Shown in pieces: positions 7,060 through 15,626 of a stretch of DNA of 64,000 bases. The DNA comes from Archangium sp. GTDB lineage: Bacteria; Myxococcota; Myxococcia; Myxococcales; Myxococcaceae. The stretch lies in the NCBI GenBank assembly GCA_030681645.1, contig JAUXRX010000056.1, positions 62,001 to 126,000 on the forward strand, written 5' to 3'. Position 1 is the stretch's first letter. The number at the start of each line of letters is the position of its first letter. A program made the position numbers and the translations under genes. The notes beneath the pieces are model-generated. The model searched no databases. It saw only the letters and a program-made list of their open reading frames with translations, and had not been told where the DNA came from.

Positions 7060-10041
7060 ATGCGCGCCCTCATCGCCTCGTCGTGTGTCCTCGCCCTGTC
7101 CTGCGCCGCGCCGGAAGGCAGCGGCCTGGCGCTCACCGGAGAGGGCCCCGGCGGCAAGGTGAAGTTCGACGTCTTCCACCGGCCCCTGCCCGACATCCCG
7201 CTGCCCAACGACTTCGCCTCGCGCTTCGACGCCACCAGCTTCACCAGGAAGCGCGTCAACGCCAGCCAGGTCGCGCCCACCGAATGGGAATCGAAGACCC
7301 GCAAGGAGCTCGACGCGCTCGACGGCTGGGGCACGCTCGGCGCCATCTCGGTCTCGTTCGAGAAGGACCTCGACACCGAGAACGTCATCCGCCGGCACTG
7401 GGGTGATCGCTTCGACGCGAGCAACGACGTCATCCTGGTGGTCGACGTCACGAAGGGCTCACCCGACTTCTGCACCGCCGCGCCGCTCGACCTGGGCGAA
7501 GGCCACTTCCCCGCTCGGCTCGATCGCCCCGAGTACTACCCCGACGATCCGCGCGCCTCGCTGCAGAGCCTGCTCTTCGAAGAGGTGGAAGAAGACCTGA
7601 ACGCCAACGACGTGCTCGACCCCGGTGAAGACACGGACATGGACGGCGTGCTCGATCACCCCAACACGCGCAGCAAGACCGACAGCTCGCTCATCACCTT
7701 CTACGAGCGCGAGACGAAGACGTTGATCGCCCGCCCCATCTACCCGCTGCGCGAGGCCACCACCTACGCGGTGGTGCTGACGAAGAACCTGGTGGACGCC
7801 GACGGGAACGTGGTGCGCTCGCCCTTCAAGTACGTCAACCACGCCGGGCAGACCAAGGCGCTGCAGCCGCTCGCCGACGAGTGCCTCGGCAAGCTCGGCT
7901 ACACGGTCGACGACGTCGCCTTCTCCTGGAGCTTCACCACCCAGGCGTGGACGCGCCCGATGGTGGCGGTGCGTGACGGCTTGTATGGAATGGGCCCGCT
8001 CGCGCGGCTGGCCACCGAGTTCCCCGCGGACATGACGCTGCGGGAGGCGCGCACGCGCGTGCCGGGCTCCACCGTCTACGGGCGCATCGTGCCCAACAGC
8101 ATCTTCATCGACATGGCCAAGAGCCTCTATTCGCAGTTCGGCTCGGGCAACTCGACCGCGCAGGAGAACCTCTTCTTCGACAACTTCGCCTTCATCGACT
8201 TCCACGCGGTGGGCACCATCGACTCGCCGCAGTTCTTCCCGCGCTTCGAGGACGACGGCGTCACCCAGAAGAAGTTGACCGACCAGGTGTGGCAGCTCGA
8301 CGCCGAGACGGGCGAGGCCTTCACCCGCCACGAGGGCGTGAACTACTGGCTGATGGTGCCGAAGAACCGCACCGGCCCCGCGCCCGTGGCGATCTTCATT
8401 CACGGCCACGGCAGCACCAAGTTCGACGCGATGAACGTGGCGGGCTTCCTCGCGCGCATGGGCATCGCCACCATGGGCATCGACGCGCCCGGCCACGGCG
8501 TGGACGTCGACCCGGTGCTGCTCGAGGTGGTGAAGGGCCAGTTCAAGCAGCGCGGCATCGAGGGCATGGGCATCGGCATCGTCGAGGGCCGCGCGCTCGA
8601 TCAGAACGCCGACGGCAAGCTCGACAGCGGCGTCGACTACTGGACCGCGTACCTCTTTCACACGCGCGACAACGTGCGGCAGACCGGCGTCGATCTCTTC
8701 CAGGTCATCCGGGTGCTCAAGTCGTTCGACGGGCAGAAGACGTGGAAGTACGACGCGAACCAGGATGGCCAGCCGGATCTCGCGGGAGACCTGGACGGAG
8801 ACGGCAAGGTCGACATCGGCGGCGCGGCGCCCATTCACCTCGTGGGCGGCTCGCTCGGCGGCATCCTCAGCAGCTACGTGGGCGGGCTCGAGCCGCACGT
8901 CGAGACGGTGATCCCCATCATCGGCGGTGGCGGCCTGGCCGACATCGGCACGCGCAGCTCGTTGTCCGGAGTCCGCGACGCGATGGTGCTGCGCATGATG
9001 GCGCCGCTGGTGCTGCTGCGTGACGGCGTCGTGTACGAGGCCGTGCCGGACCTCGTGGAATACAAGGAGCTCAAGGTCGGCACGCTCACCAAGACGCCGG
9101 CGGTGGGCAGCATCGCCGTGCTGCGCAACCTGACCTCAGGCGAGTGGCGGTGCGCGCGGGTGCAGGCGAACGGTCGCCTCCGCGTGGCGGTGCCCAGCGA
9201 CAAGGGCCACAAGCTCGAGCTGTCTTTCTACGAGGGCGAGCTGGCGCCGAAGGAGCGCGAGGGCTGCGTTCCCGAGGGTGAGCCGGTGGAGCGCCTCGGC
9301 ACGTTCGCGCAGGACGTGAAGTTCCAGGGCACCACGTACGCGGCCGGCAGCGACTTCATCGCGGTGACCGACGGCTTCGGGCTGCGGCGCGGAAACCCCG
9401 AGCTGCGGCGCATGCTCGGCCTCGCGCAGGTCGCGCTCGAGGGTGCTGACCCCGCGAACACCGCACCCTTCATGCACGGCGAGCGCACGCTCACCTACGG
9501 CACGGGCGAGACGGTCAGCACGCGCGCGTTCTACATCAACACCATGGGCGACCCCGGCGTGCCCACTGCCTCGGGCGTGATGATGGCGCGCGCGGCGGGC
9601 CTGGTGAACTTCAAGGACGTCGACGCGCGCTACGGGAAGTCGGTCGACCAGCTGCTGCTGGACACGGGCGTGGTCGAGGGCACCGAGTCCTCGCGCCGGT
9701 GGCTCAACGCCCTGGGCGAGCCGGTGCTGATGGACGTCGACGATCTCGCTGGCCTGTCCACGGTGGGTGACGGCTTCGACGTGCCGCGGCTCAACCCGCC
9801 GCTGCGCATCGTGCGGCAGAACACCGCGGCGCAGGGCGGCGGGAAGAGCGCCATCCTCTTCCCCATGATGGACCCCCTGGGCACGCACGGCTTCCCCCAG
9901 CCGAGGCCGGAGCGGCCGTTCGACCTGGGCGCGCTGCTGATCAGCCAGATGGTGCGCTACCTCGCCACCAACGGACAGGAACTCGACTTCGATCCCTGTC
10001 AGCTCGACTGGAGCTGCAGCTGGATGCCGCCGCTGCAGTAG
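7060..10041 (+). CDS. large lipase/esterase-like lipoprotein
   Basis: A 993-residue predicted lipoprotein (signal ending in LALSC, Cys15) related to bacterial virulence-type lipases. The N-terminal part has the PLPDIPLPNDF motif characteristic of the Ig-like Lipase_bact_N domain. A central alpha/beta hydrolase core has an oxyanion-side HGHG segment (~448) and a nucleophile elbow GGSLGG (~595). Between them are acidic loops DANQDGQPDL and DLDGDGKVD that look like calcium sites. The size is typical of these surface lipases. The start at ATG 7060 is backed by GGAG seven bases upstream and by the signal peptide. It is divergent from the glycosyltransferase. The substrate, lipid or polyester, is not known. 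Confidence 0.85.
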   Translation: MRALIASSCVLALSCAAPEGSGLALTGEGPGGKVKFDVFHRPLPDIPLPNDFASRFDATSFTRKRVNASQVAPTEWESKTRKELDALDGWGTLGAISVSFEKDLDTENVIRRHWGDRFDASNDVILVVDVTKGSPDFCTAAPLDLGEGHFPARLDRPEYYPDDPRASLQSLLFEEVEEDLNANDVLDPGEDTDMDGVLDHPNTRSKTDSSLITFYERETKTLIARPIYPLREATTYAVVLTKNLVDADGNVVRSPFKYVNHAGQTKALQPLADECLGKLGYTVDDVAFSWSFTTQAWTRPMVAVRDGLYGMGPLARLATEFPADMTLREARTRVPGSTVYGRIVPNSIFIDMAKSLYSQFGSGNSTAQENLFFDNFAFIDFHAVGTIDSPQFFPRFEDDGVTQKKLTDQVWQLDAETGEAFTRHEGVNYWLMVPKNRTGPAPVAIFIHGHGSTKFDAMNVAGFLARMGIATMGIDAPGHGVDVDPVLLEVVKGQFKQRGIEGMGIGIVEGRALDQNADGKLDSGVDYWTAYLFHTRDNVRQTGVDLFQVIRVLKSFDGQKTWKYDANQDGQPDLAGDLDGDGKVDIGGAAPIHLVGGSLGGILSSYVGGLEPHVETVIPIIGGGGLADIGTRSSLSGVRDAMVLRMMAPLVLLRDGVVYEAVPDLVEYKELKVGTLTKTPAVGSIAVLRNLTSGEWRCARVQANGRLRVAVPSDKGHKLELSFYEGELAPKEREGCVPEGEPVERLGTFAQDVKFQGTTYAAGSDFIAVTDGFGLRRGNPELRRMLGLAQVALEGADPANTAPFMHGERTLTYGTGETVSTRAFYINTMGDPGVPTASGVMMARAAGLVNFKDVDARYGKSVDQLLLDTGVVEGTESSRRWLNALGEPVLMDVDDLAGLSTVGDGFDVPRLNPPLRIVRQNTAAQGGGKSAILFPMMDPLGTHGFPQPRPERPFDLGALLISQMVRYLATNGQELDFDPCQLDWSCSWMPPLQ

Positions 10042-10226
10042 TCACCACTGCCTGATGGGATTCTTGATCTCAGGTTTCGGGGTGCCGGGGTGCGGCACCT
10101 CGGGCCGTGGGCTCTGCGGCCGGGCAATCTCGGGTTGAGGGGTTCCGGGTCTCGGTATCTCTGGGCCGTACATGACTTCAAGTTAGCCAGCGTCCGCTCG
10201 TCCGCACCTGACCGATCCGCCGGGCT

Positions 10227-11162
10227 TCAGCGACATGGTGGCAGCCGGCCATTGTCCTCGCCGAACAAGCGCACGAAGGCAGGGCGATCATGCGCGGGGA
10301 GGATGACCAACCCCGGCTCCGTCGCCTGCAGTTGCACCAGCTTCGCCACCTGCGCCTGCGTCGCCGCGTCGTCTTCGTCGGTGAACTTCCGCATCAGCCA
10401 CGACTTCCCCACGCCTCGCGAGAGCGATTCCTGCAGGTTGATCAGGTCGCCGACGTGCACGAAGCGCTGCCCGCCCGCACCGTTGACGAAGGTCGCCACG
10501 CTGCCGGGCGTGTGCCCGAACGTGGGCACCACCACCACGCTCCCATCACCGAACACGTCATAGCTGCTGTCGTAGTTCGCGAAGGGCACCGGCTCGAACG
10601 ACAGGCTCACCAGCCGCTCGGCCATCGCGCGCGCATGGGCCGGCAGCACCACTCCGCGGGGCTGCTCGAGCTCGCTCTCGACCAGGGCCCGCTCTTCGGC
10701 GGCGAGCCACACCGGCACGGCGGGCAGGTCCGTCAGCCCTCCGGCGTGATCGGCGTGGGCGTGCGAGAGGAGCACGGCCAGGGGTGAGGTGGCGCCCAGG
10801 GCCGCGAGGGCCTCGCTCAGCCTCCGCCGCGGCAGGTTGCGGCCCGCGGTCTGGGAGAAGACGAAGCGGGCCCACCCGCCCAGCTCGCGGTGCTCCTCTG
10901 CGGCGGTGGGCGAGATGCCGGTGTCGAGCAGCAGGTCACCCTTCGGGTGCCTGATGAGGATCGCCGCCGCGGTGACCTCCCACTGCTCGGCGATGGTGGC
11001 ACCGCCCGCGCCGTAGCCTCCCGGAACGGACACGCCGCCGGTGTCGATCCAACACACCTCGAGCTTCGCGCTCGGCGCCGGCAGGGGAACGAAGGGGTGC
11101 GGCGCAGCGGCCGGCAACGCAGTGCACCCGGTGAGCAACATCGACACGATGAGTTTGTTCAT
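10227..11162 (-). CDS. MBL-fold hydrolase lipoprotein (lactonase-like)
   Basis: A 311-residue zinc metallo-hydrolase with a lipoprotein signal (MNKLIVSMLLTGC, Cys13). The zinc motif HAHADHAGG is intact, and downstream His residues in GHTPGS and HVGD, plus the terminal PAHDRP, complete the usual set of ligands. The arrangement, with a helical insert between the second and third ligand groups, is close to AttM/AiiA-like N-acyl homoserine lactonases, but lactonase activity is inference. The start is placed at ATG 11162, where the signal peptide begins; the longer open frame upstream runs through the divergent LysR gene. The neighbouring LysR regulator, 48 bp away, probably controls it. Confidence 0.88.
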   Translation of the reverse strand: MNKLIVSMLLTGCTALPAAAPHPFVPLPAPSAKLEVCWIDTGGVSVPGGYGAGGATIAEQWEVTAAAILIRHPKGDLLLDTGISPTAAEEHRELGGWARFVFSQTAGRNLPRRRLSEALAALGATSPLAVLLSHAHADHAGGLTDLPAVPVWLAAEERALVESELEQPRGVVLPAHARAMAERLVSLSFEPVPFANYDSSYDVFGDGSVVVVPTFGHTPGSVATFVNGAGGQRFVHVGDLINLQESLSRGVGKSWLMRKFTDEDDAATQAQVAKLVQLQATEPGLVILPAHDRPAFVRLFGEDNGRLPPCR

Positions 11163-11210
11163 GACCCCACAGTGCGTCCGGGAGGGGTTGTTGTCGCGAC
11201 GGATGAGGAA

Positions 11211-12134
11211 ATGACGGACATTCACGCCATGAATCTGGAGAATTTCGACCTGAACCTCCTCCGCGTGCTCGACGCCCTCTTCGTGGAGCAAAGCGTGGGC
11301 CGCGCGGCCGCCCGGCTGAAGCGCTCGCAGCCCGCCACCAGCAACGCGCTGGCCCGGCTGCGCGACGCGCTCGGCGACCCGCTCTTCGTGCGTGGCCGCA
11401 CCGGCATGGTGCCCACCCCCCGCGCGCTCGCCTTGCGCGGCCCGCTCACCATCGCCCTGCGCCAGATGCAGGAAGCCCTCTCGCCAGCCCAGGCGTTCTC
11501 GCCGGACACAGGCAGCCACACCTTCGTCGTCGGCGCGAGCGACCACGCCCAGCTCATCGTGCTCCCTCAGCTGATGAAGGTCTTCGTGCAGTACCCGAGG
11601 CTGCGGCTGCGCGTGGTACCCCTGCCCCGCGACTTCCCCCTGGCCGAGCTGGAAGCCGGCGAGCTCGACCTGGTGCTGGGGGCCTTCGATCTCGCCCCTG
11701 GAGACCGCGCCCCCCGCGGCCTGAAGCGGCAGCTGCTGCTCAAGGAGCGCTTCGTGCTGGTCGGCCGCAAGAAGCACCCCGCGTTGAAGCACCCGGAGCG
11801 CCTCGACCTCTCACTTCCCCAGCTCCACGTCTCGCCGCGCGGTGGCGTGCAGGGCAGGTTCGAGCGCAAGACGAAGCTGCAGCGCAACGTGGTGCTCTTC
11901 ACGCCCCACTACCTGGTGGCGCCCTGGGTGCTCTCCACCACCGACCTCCTCGCCGCCCTTCCGGAGCGGGTCGCGCTCCGCTTCGCCGAAGCCTTTCCCC
12001 TGCAGGTCGCGTCGCTCCCGATTGCTCACGAGCCGATGGTGGTTCAGCAGCTGTGGCATCCGCTCCGTCAACACCACCCGGCGCACCGGTGGCTGCGCGA
12101 GCAGGTGCACCTCGCGGCACAGCTGCCCACCTGA
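11211..12134 (+). CDS. LysR-family transcriptional regulator
   Basis: A complete LysR-type regulator of about 307 residues. The N-terminal helix-turn-helix is clear: NLENFDLNLLRVLDAL, then SVGRAAARLKRSQPATSN and a wing ending in LFVRGRTGMVPT. The effector-binding domain follows, with the C-terminal half of the periplasmic-binding fold. The N-terminal signature resembles NodD/PcpR-like members. ATG 11211 follows GAGG closely; ATG 11229 is an alternative that would start directly at the MNLENFDLN motif. It is divergent from the metallo-hydrolase gene, the classic layout in which a LysR protein regulates its neighbour and itself from the shared 48 bp region. Confidence 0.93.
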   Translation: MTDIHAMNLENFDLNLLRVLDALFVEQSVGRAAARLKRSQPATSNALARLRDALGDPLFVRGRTGMVPTPRALALRGPLTIALRQMQEALSPAQAFSPDTGSHTFVVGASDHAQLIVLPQLMKVFVQYPRLRLRVVPLPRDFPLAELEAGELDLVLGAFDLAPGDRAPRGLKRQLLLKERFVLVGRKKHPALKHPERLDLSLPQLHVSPRGGVQGRFERKTKLQRNVVLFTPHYLVAPWVLSTTDLLAALPERVALRFAEAFPLQVASLPIAHEPMVVQQLWHPLRQHHPAHRWLREQVHLAAQLPT

Positions 12135-12205
12135 ATCCCCCGGAAATCACCCTTTCGTTTTCAACCGGGTTGGATCTACCGTTCTCCATCAGGGGGGCTT
12201 ACTGA

Positions 12206-14380
12206 ATGGATTTGCGATCGCAGCTGCTCACGGTGCTCGTGGTGTCGGCGACGGCGCAGGCTCAACCCGCTCCCACTTCGCAGGCGGCGCCGACCACCTC
12301 GCAGATGCGCGTCGGCATCTTCACCAAGCTCCAATACGACCTCGAGTACTTCTCCGGCGTGCTCAAGCTGAAGGCCGCGGGCAAGCGTGACTCGCGCGTG
12401 TCGAAAGACGACTGGGAACGCGAGGTGCGCCGCGCCAACAACAACGTACCCGTGCTCAAGCGCCTCTTCGTCGAGCGGCCCGAGCACGACGCGAAGGGCA
12501 AGTCGCTCAGCCTGCCCCCCCGCGACGACATTCACCGCGTGTACTCAAACCTCATCGCGCTCTTGAACATGCTGCAGGCCTACGACCGCAGCGACTTCAC
12601 CCGGGTGCTGCAGATGGGCGAGCGCGTGGTGGTGAGCGCGAAGACCGACCTCGGCGTGGTGCGCTCGGACGACGCCAAGTACTACCTGAACCTCTACCGC
12701 GAGTACTTCTGGTTCATGGCCGCCGCGCACTACCGCCTGGGCCACGACCGCGAGGCCATCGCCTGGCTCTCGCGCATCGACACCGACGCCAACGTGCAGG
12801 AGCTCAAGAAGGAGCTGGCGAAGGTCGACACCCGCTCGGGCGCCGAGCGCCTCAACGTGCTCTACGAGAAGAGCATCGCGGTGGTGCCGCTGGTCGACCT
12901 CGCCCCGGCCGCCGACACGGGCTGGGTGGGCGCGGGCTTCGCCGAGGTCTTCACCACCGACCTGCAGCGCTACACCTCGCTCACCGTGATGGAGCGGGTG
13001 AACATCGACAAGGTGCTGCGCGAGACGCAGCTCTCCCAGGCGGGCATCACCGACGAGAAGAACGCCAAGAAGGTGGCCGGCCTCCTCGCCGCGGGCTCGC
13101 TCATTCGCGGCACGTACAAGCTCGCCGGCGAGAACTTCACCATCGCGCTCGAGCTGGTCGACGGCGACACGGGGCGCTCGCTGGCGAAGACCGAAGGCAC
13201 CGCGCCGAAGGCGGCGCTCTTCGGCGGCGCGCGCGAGGTGCTGCTCGCGCTGCTGCGCGACGTGGGCTGGCTCTCGGAAGACACCGCCAACGAGCTGCGC
13301 GCCGCGCGCAACCCCTCGCCCGACACCATCCGCTCGCTGCTCGAGGCGCGGCTGCTGCTGGCCAGCAAGTCCGAGCAGGCGAAGGAGCTCTACCAGAAGG
13401 CGATGAAGAGCGACCCCGAGTACGCCAAGGCCTTCGAAGACATGAAGAACAAGTTCGAGGGGGTCAACCCGCTGGTGGCGGTGATGACCTTCGTGAACGT
13501 GAGCGGTCGCGACGAGGAGCAGTGGATGGCCTACGGCGCCGCGGAAGCGCTCACCACCGACCTCCCCGTCATCGGCTTCACCCTGGTGGAGCGCACCCAG
13601 TTGGCCAAGGTGCTCAAGGAGCAGATGCTCGGCCAGGTGCTCGACGAGAAGTCGGCCGCGGGCCTGGTGCAGAAGCTGGGCGCAGACTTCGTGGTCTTAG
13701 GGAGCGTGATGAACGCGGGCCGCGACACCCGCCTCGACTGCCGCTTCGTCGACATCAGCACCGGCGTGGTGGTGCAGACCTTCACTGCCTCGGGCCCCAC
13801 CGACGACTTCACCAGGACCGTGGGCCGCCTCTCGGCCGAGGTGGCCAAGCGCTTCAACGTGAAGCTCTCTGACGAAGAGCTGGCGAAGCTCGCCGGCAAC
13901 AAGCTCAGCCGCGCCGAGTTCGAGCGCATGGCGCGCGAGAAGCTGCTGGGTGAGCGCCTGGTGCGCGAGGTGGCGAAGAAGGAAGAGCGCTCGTCCTCGC
14001 GCGTGCCCACCATTCTCGCGGGCGGCGGCGTGCTGGTCGGCGCGGGCGCGGCGGTGGCGGGCTTCCTCATGGCCGCGCAGTCGCAGGGCAACACCGCGTA
14101 CATCGAGGGGCTGCAGAACTTCGCCACCCGCCCCGAAGACATCAGCACGCTCGAGGCGCAGCACGCCCAGTCCGTCGGCGCCACCACGGCGTGGACGGCG
14201 GTCGGCGTGGGCGGGGTGGTGGTGGCCGCCGGCTCCTCGGTGGTGCTGGTGTGGAAGGCGCTCAGCGAGCCGCCTCCGGTCAGTGGCAGTACGGGCGTGG
14301 TCGCGACCTCGGCGCACGTCTCCCCCACCTTCACCCTCGCGCCCGGCCTCGTCAGCGTCGGCGCGTCGGGCCGCTTCTAG
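12206..14380 (+). CDS. exported protein with two FlgO/CsgG-like domains
   Basis: A 724-residue protein with an N-terminal signal-like stretch (VLVVSATAQA). Residues ~30-210 are helical and TPR-like. Two copies of an alpha/beta domain of the FlgO/CsgG/TolB-N type follow: ~215-335 (SIAVVPLVDLAPAADTGWVG) and ~420-550 (PLVAVMTFVNVSGRDEEQW), each with the hallmark 'ER..L..VL.E..L' helix and an 'AG.L....V.G' strand. A Gly/Ala-rich hydrophobic segment (~602-627) and a second one (~675-700) sit near the C-terminus. It opens a three-gene unit with the FlgT-like gene (28 bp gap) and the giant lipoprotein. An AGGGGGG Shine-Dalgarno precedes the ATG. Family members sit in periplasmic or outer-membrane rings; this role is inferred. 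Confidence 0.75.
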   Translation: MDLRSQLLTVLVVSATAQAQPAPTSQAAPTTSQMRVGIFTKLQYDLEYFSGVLKLKAAGKRDSRVSKDDWEREVRRANNNVPVLKRLFVERPEHDAKGKSLSLPPRDDIHRVYSNLIALLNMLQAYDRSDFTRVLQMGERVVVSAKTDLGVVRSDDAKYYLNLYREYFWFMAAAHYRLGHDREAIAWLSRIDTDANVQELKKELAKVDTRSGAERLNVLYEKSIAVVPLVDLAPAADTGWVGAGFAEVFTTDLQRYTSLTVMERVNIDKVLRETQLSQAGITDEKNAKKVAGLLAAGSLIRGTYKLAGENFTIALELVDGDTGRSLAKTEGTAPKAALFGGAREVLLALLRDVGWLSEDTANELRAARNPSPDTIRSLLEARLLLASKSEQAKELYQKAMKSDPEYAKAFEDMKNKFEGVNPLVAVMTFVNVSGRDEEQWMAYGAAEALTTDLPVIGFTLVERTQLAKVLKEQMLGQVLDEKSAAGLVQKLGADFVVLGSVMNAGRDTRLDCRFVDISTGVVVQTFTASGPTDDFTRTVGRLSAEVAKRFNVKLSDEELAKLAGNKLSRAEFERMAREKLLGERLVREVAKKEERSSSRVPTILAGGGVLVGAGAAVAGFLMAAQSQGNTAYIEGLQNFATRPEDISTLEAQHAQSVGATTAWTAVGVGGVVVAAGSSVVLVWKALSEPPPVSGSTGVVATSAHVSPTFTLAPGLVSVGASGRF

Positions 14381-14408
14381 ACACCTCTTCTTCAGCTCCG
14401 GAGTCTCC

Positions 14409-15626
14409 ATGTCCCGCCTGTCGTGCAGTGTGCTGATCCTCATCGCGTCCGTGGCCCTCGCGCAGACGCCTCCCGAGCAGACGGTGGAGGTGACGGGCGA
14501 GGCCGCGGTGGTGGGCAAGAACGCGCTGGGCGCGAAGGACCAGGCCATCGAGGTCGCGCTGCGCCGCGCGGTAGAGCAGGTCTGCGGCACCCTGGTGCAG
14601 TCGGCCACCCTGGTGGAGAACTCGCAGCTCGTCTCCGACCGCATCTACACGCAGGCGAAGGGCTACGTGTCGAAGCACGAGGTGCTCAGCGGCGCCGAGG
14701 AGAAGGGCGTCTACACGGTGAAGGTGAAGGCCACCGTGGGCACGGGGAAGCTGTCTGACGATCTCGCGGCCATCGGGCTCACCCTGGCGCGCAAGGGCCT
14801 GCCGCGGGTGGCGGTGCTGATCGTCGAGCAGCGCGTCGACGACTCGGTGCCGGTGGCGTGGTGGACCGAGGCCGGGCGCAAGGCGGGCCACGCCACGGTG
14901 AGCCAGCGCATCGTCGAGTCGACGCTGCTGGGCGAGTGGCTCAAGGCCGGCTTCAGCTTCGTCGACCCCGAGACGGTGGCCTCGGGTGCGCGCGTGGCCG
15001 GCGTGCTCGACGGCGCGCCCGGCGAGAGCATCGTGCGCCAGCTCGGCGACAAGCTGTCGGAGGCCGACGTCATCATCGTGGGCAACGCGCTGGCCAAGAA
15101 GTCGCAGGACCTCAAGGCGCTGGTGAGCGACAGCCACGGGGCGAAGGACCTTCCCGGGGTGAGCTGCACCGGCACCGTCACCCTGCGCGTGCTCAACGCG
15201 GACAACTCGGCCGAGCTGCTCGCCGCGGGAGAAGAGTCGAAGACGCTCACCCAGCTCGACGGGCTCACCTGTGGCCGCGCGGCGCTGGTGGAGGCGACGA
15301 AGACCCTGGGCGCGCGCCTGCAGAAGGACCTGCTGGCGAAGTGGAACGCGCAGCTCACCGCGGGCAACCGGGTGCGCGTGGTCATCAAGGGCATCGACGC
15401 CATCGCCACCTACTCGAAGCTGAAGCTCGCCATGAACGGCGAGCTGCGCGGCGCCACCGTCACCGGCACGCCCCGCTACGCCAACGGCCGCGCCGACTTC
15501 GACGTGATGCTCAAGGGCAGCGTCGACGACGCGGCCGCGCAAATCGAGACGTGGAAGCTGCAGGGCAAGAAACTCAAGGTGTCCTCGATGACCGGCAACA
15601 CCATCGAAGTGGAGGTGACCAGGTGA
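14409..15626 (+). CDS. FlgT-like exported protein
   Basis: A 405-residue exported protein (signal peptide MSRLSCSVLILIASVALA). Residues ~22-115 match the FlgT N-terminal domain: VEVTGEAAVVG, then a helix KDQAIEVALRRAVEQVCG, then SDRIYTQAKGYVSKHEVL. In Vibrio, FlgT forms the H-ring around the flagellar motor with FlgO and FlgP. The rest (~140-405) is alpha/beta with repeated TolB-N-like segments and a C-terminal domain similar to those that bind outer-membrane partners. No flagellar genes are in the window, and myxobacteria lack flagella. Its stop overlaps the start of the next gene by 4 bp (GTGA), strong evidence for co-translation with the giant lipoprotein. Confidence 0.75.
   Translation: MSRLSCSVLILIASVALAQTPPEQTVEVTGEAAVVGKNALGAKDQAIEVALRRAVEQVCGTLVQSATLVENSQLVSDRIYTQAKGYVSKHEVLSGAEEKGVYTVKVKATVGTGKLSDDLAAIGLTLARKGLPRVAVLIVEQRVDDSVPVAWWTEAGRKAGHATVSQRIVESTLLGEWLKAGFSFVDPETVASGARVAGVLDGAPGESIVRQLGDKLSEADVIIVGNALAKKSQDLKALVSDSHGAKDLPGVSCTGTVTLRVLNADNSAELLAAGEESKTLTQLDGLTCGRAALVEATKTLGARLQKDLLAKWNAQLTAGNRVRVVIKGIDAIATYSKLKLAMNGELRGATVTGTPRYANGRADFDVMLKGSVDDAAAQIETWKLQGKKLKVSSMTGNTIEVEVTR

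Noticed and set aside
6987..7475. N-terminal extension of the family 2 glycosyltransferase
   Set aside because: No glycosyltransferase sequence there and it crosses the divergent lipase-like gene, whose signal peptide and Shine-Dalgarno are clear.
11163..11792. Upstream extension of the MBL-fold lipoprotein reading frame
   Set aside because: It runs antisense through the LysR gene; the lipoprotein signal starts at 11162.
14858..15622. Upstream extension of the giant lipoprotein frame
   Set aside because: It overlaps the FlgT-like gene in another frame; the signal peptide with GTGA overlap marks the true start at 15623.
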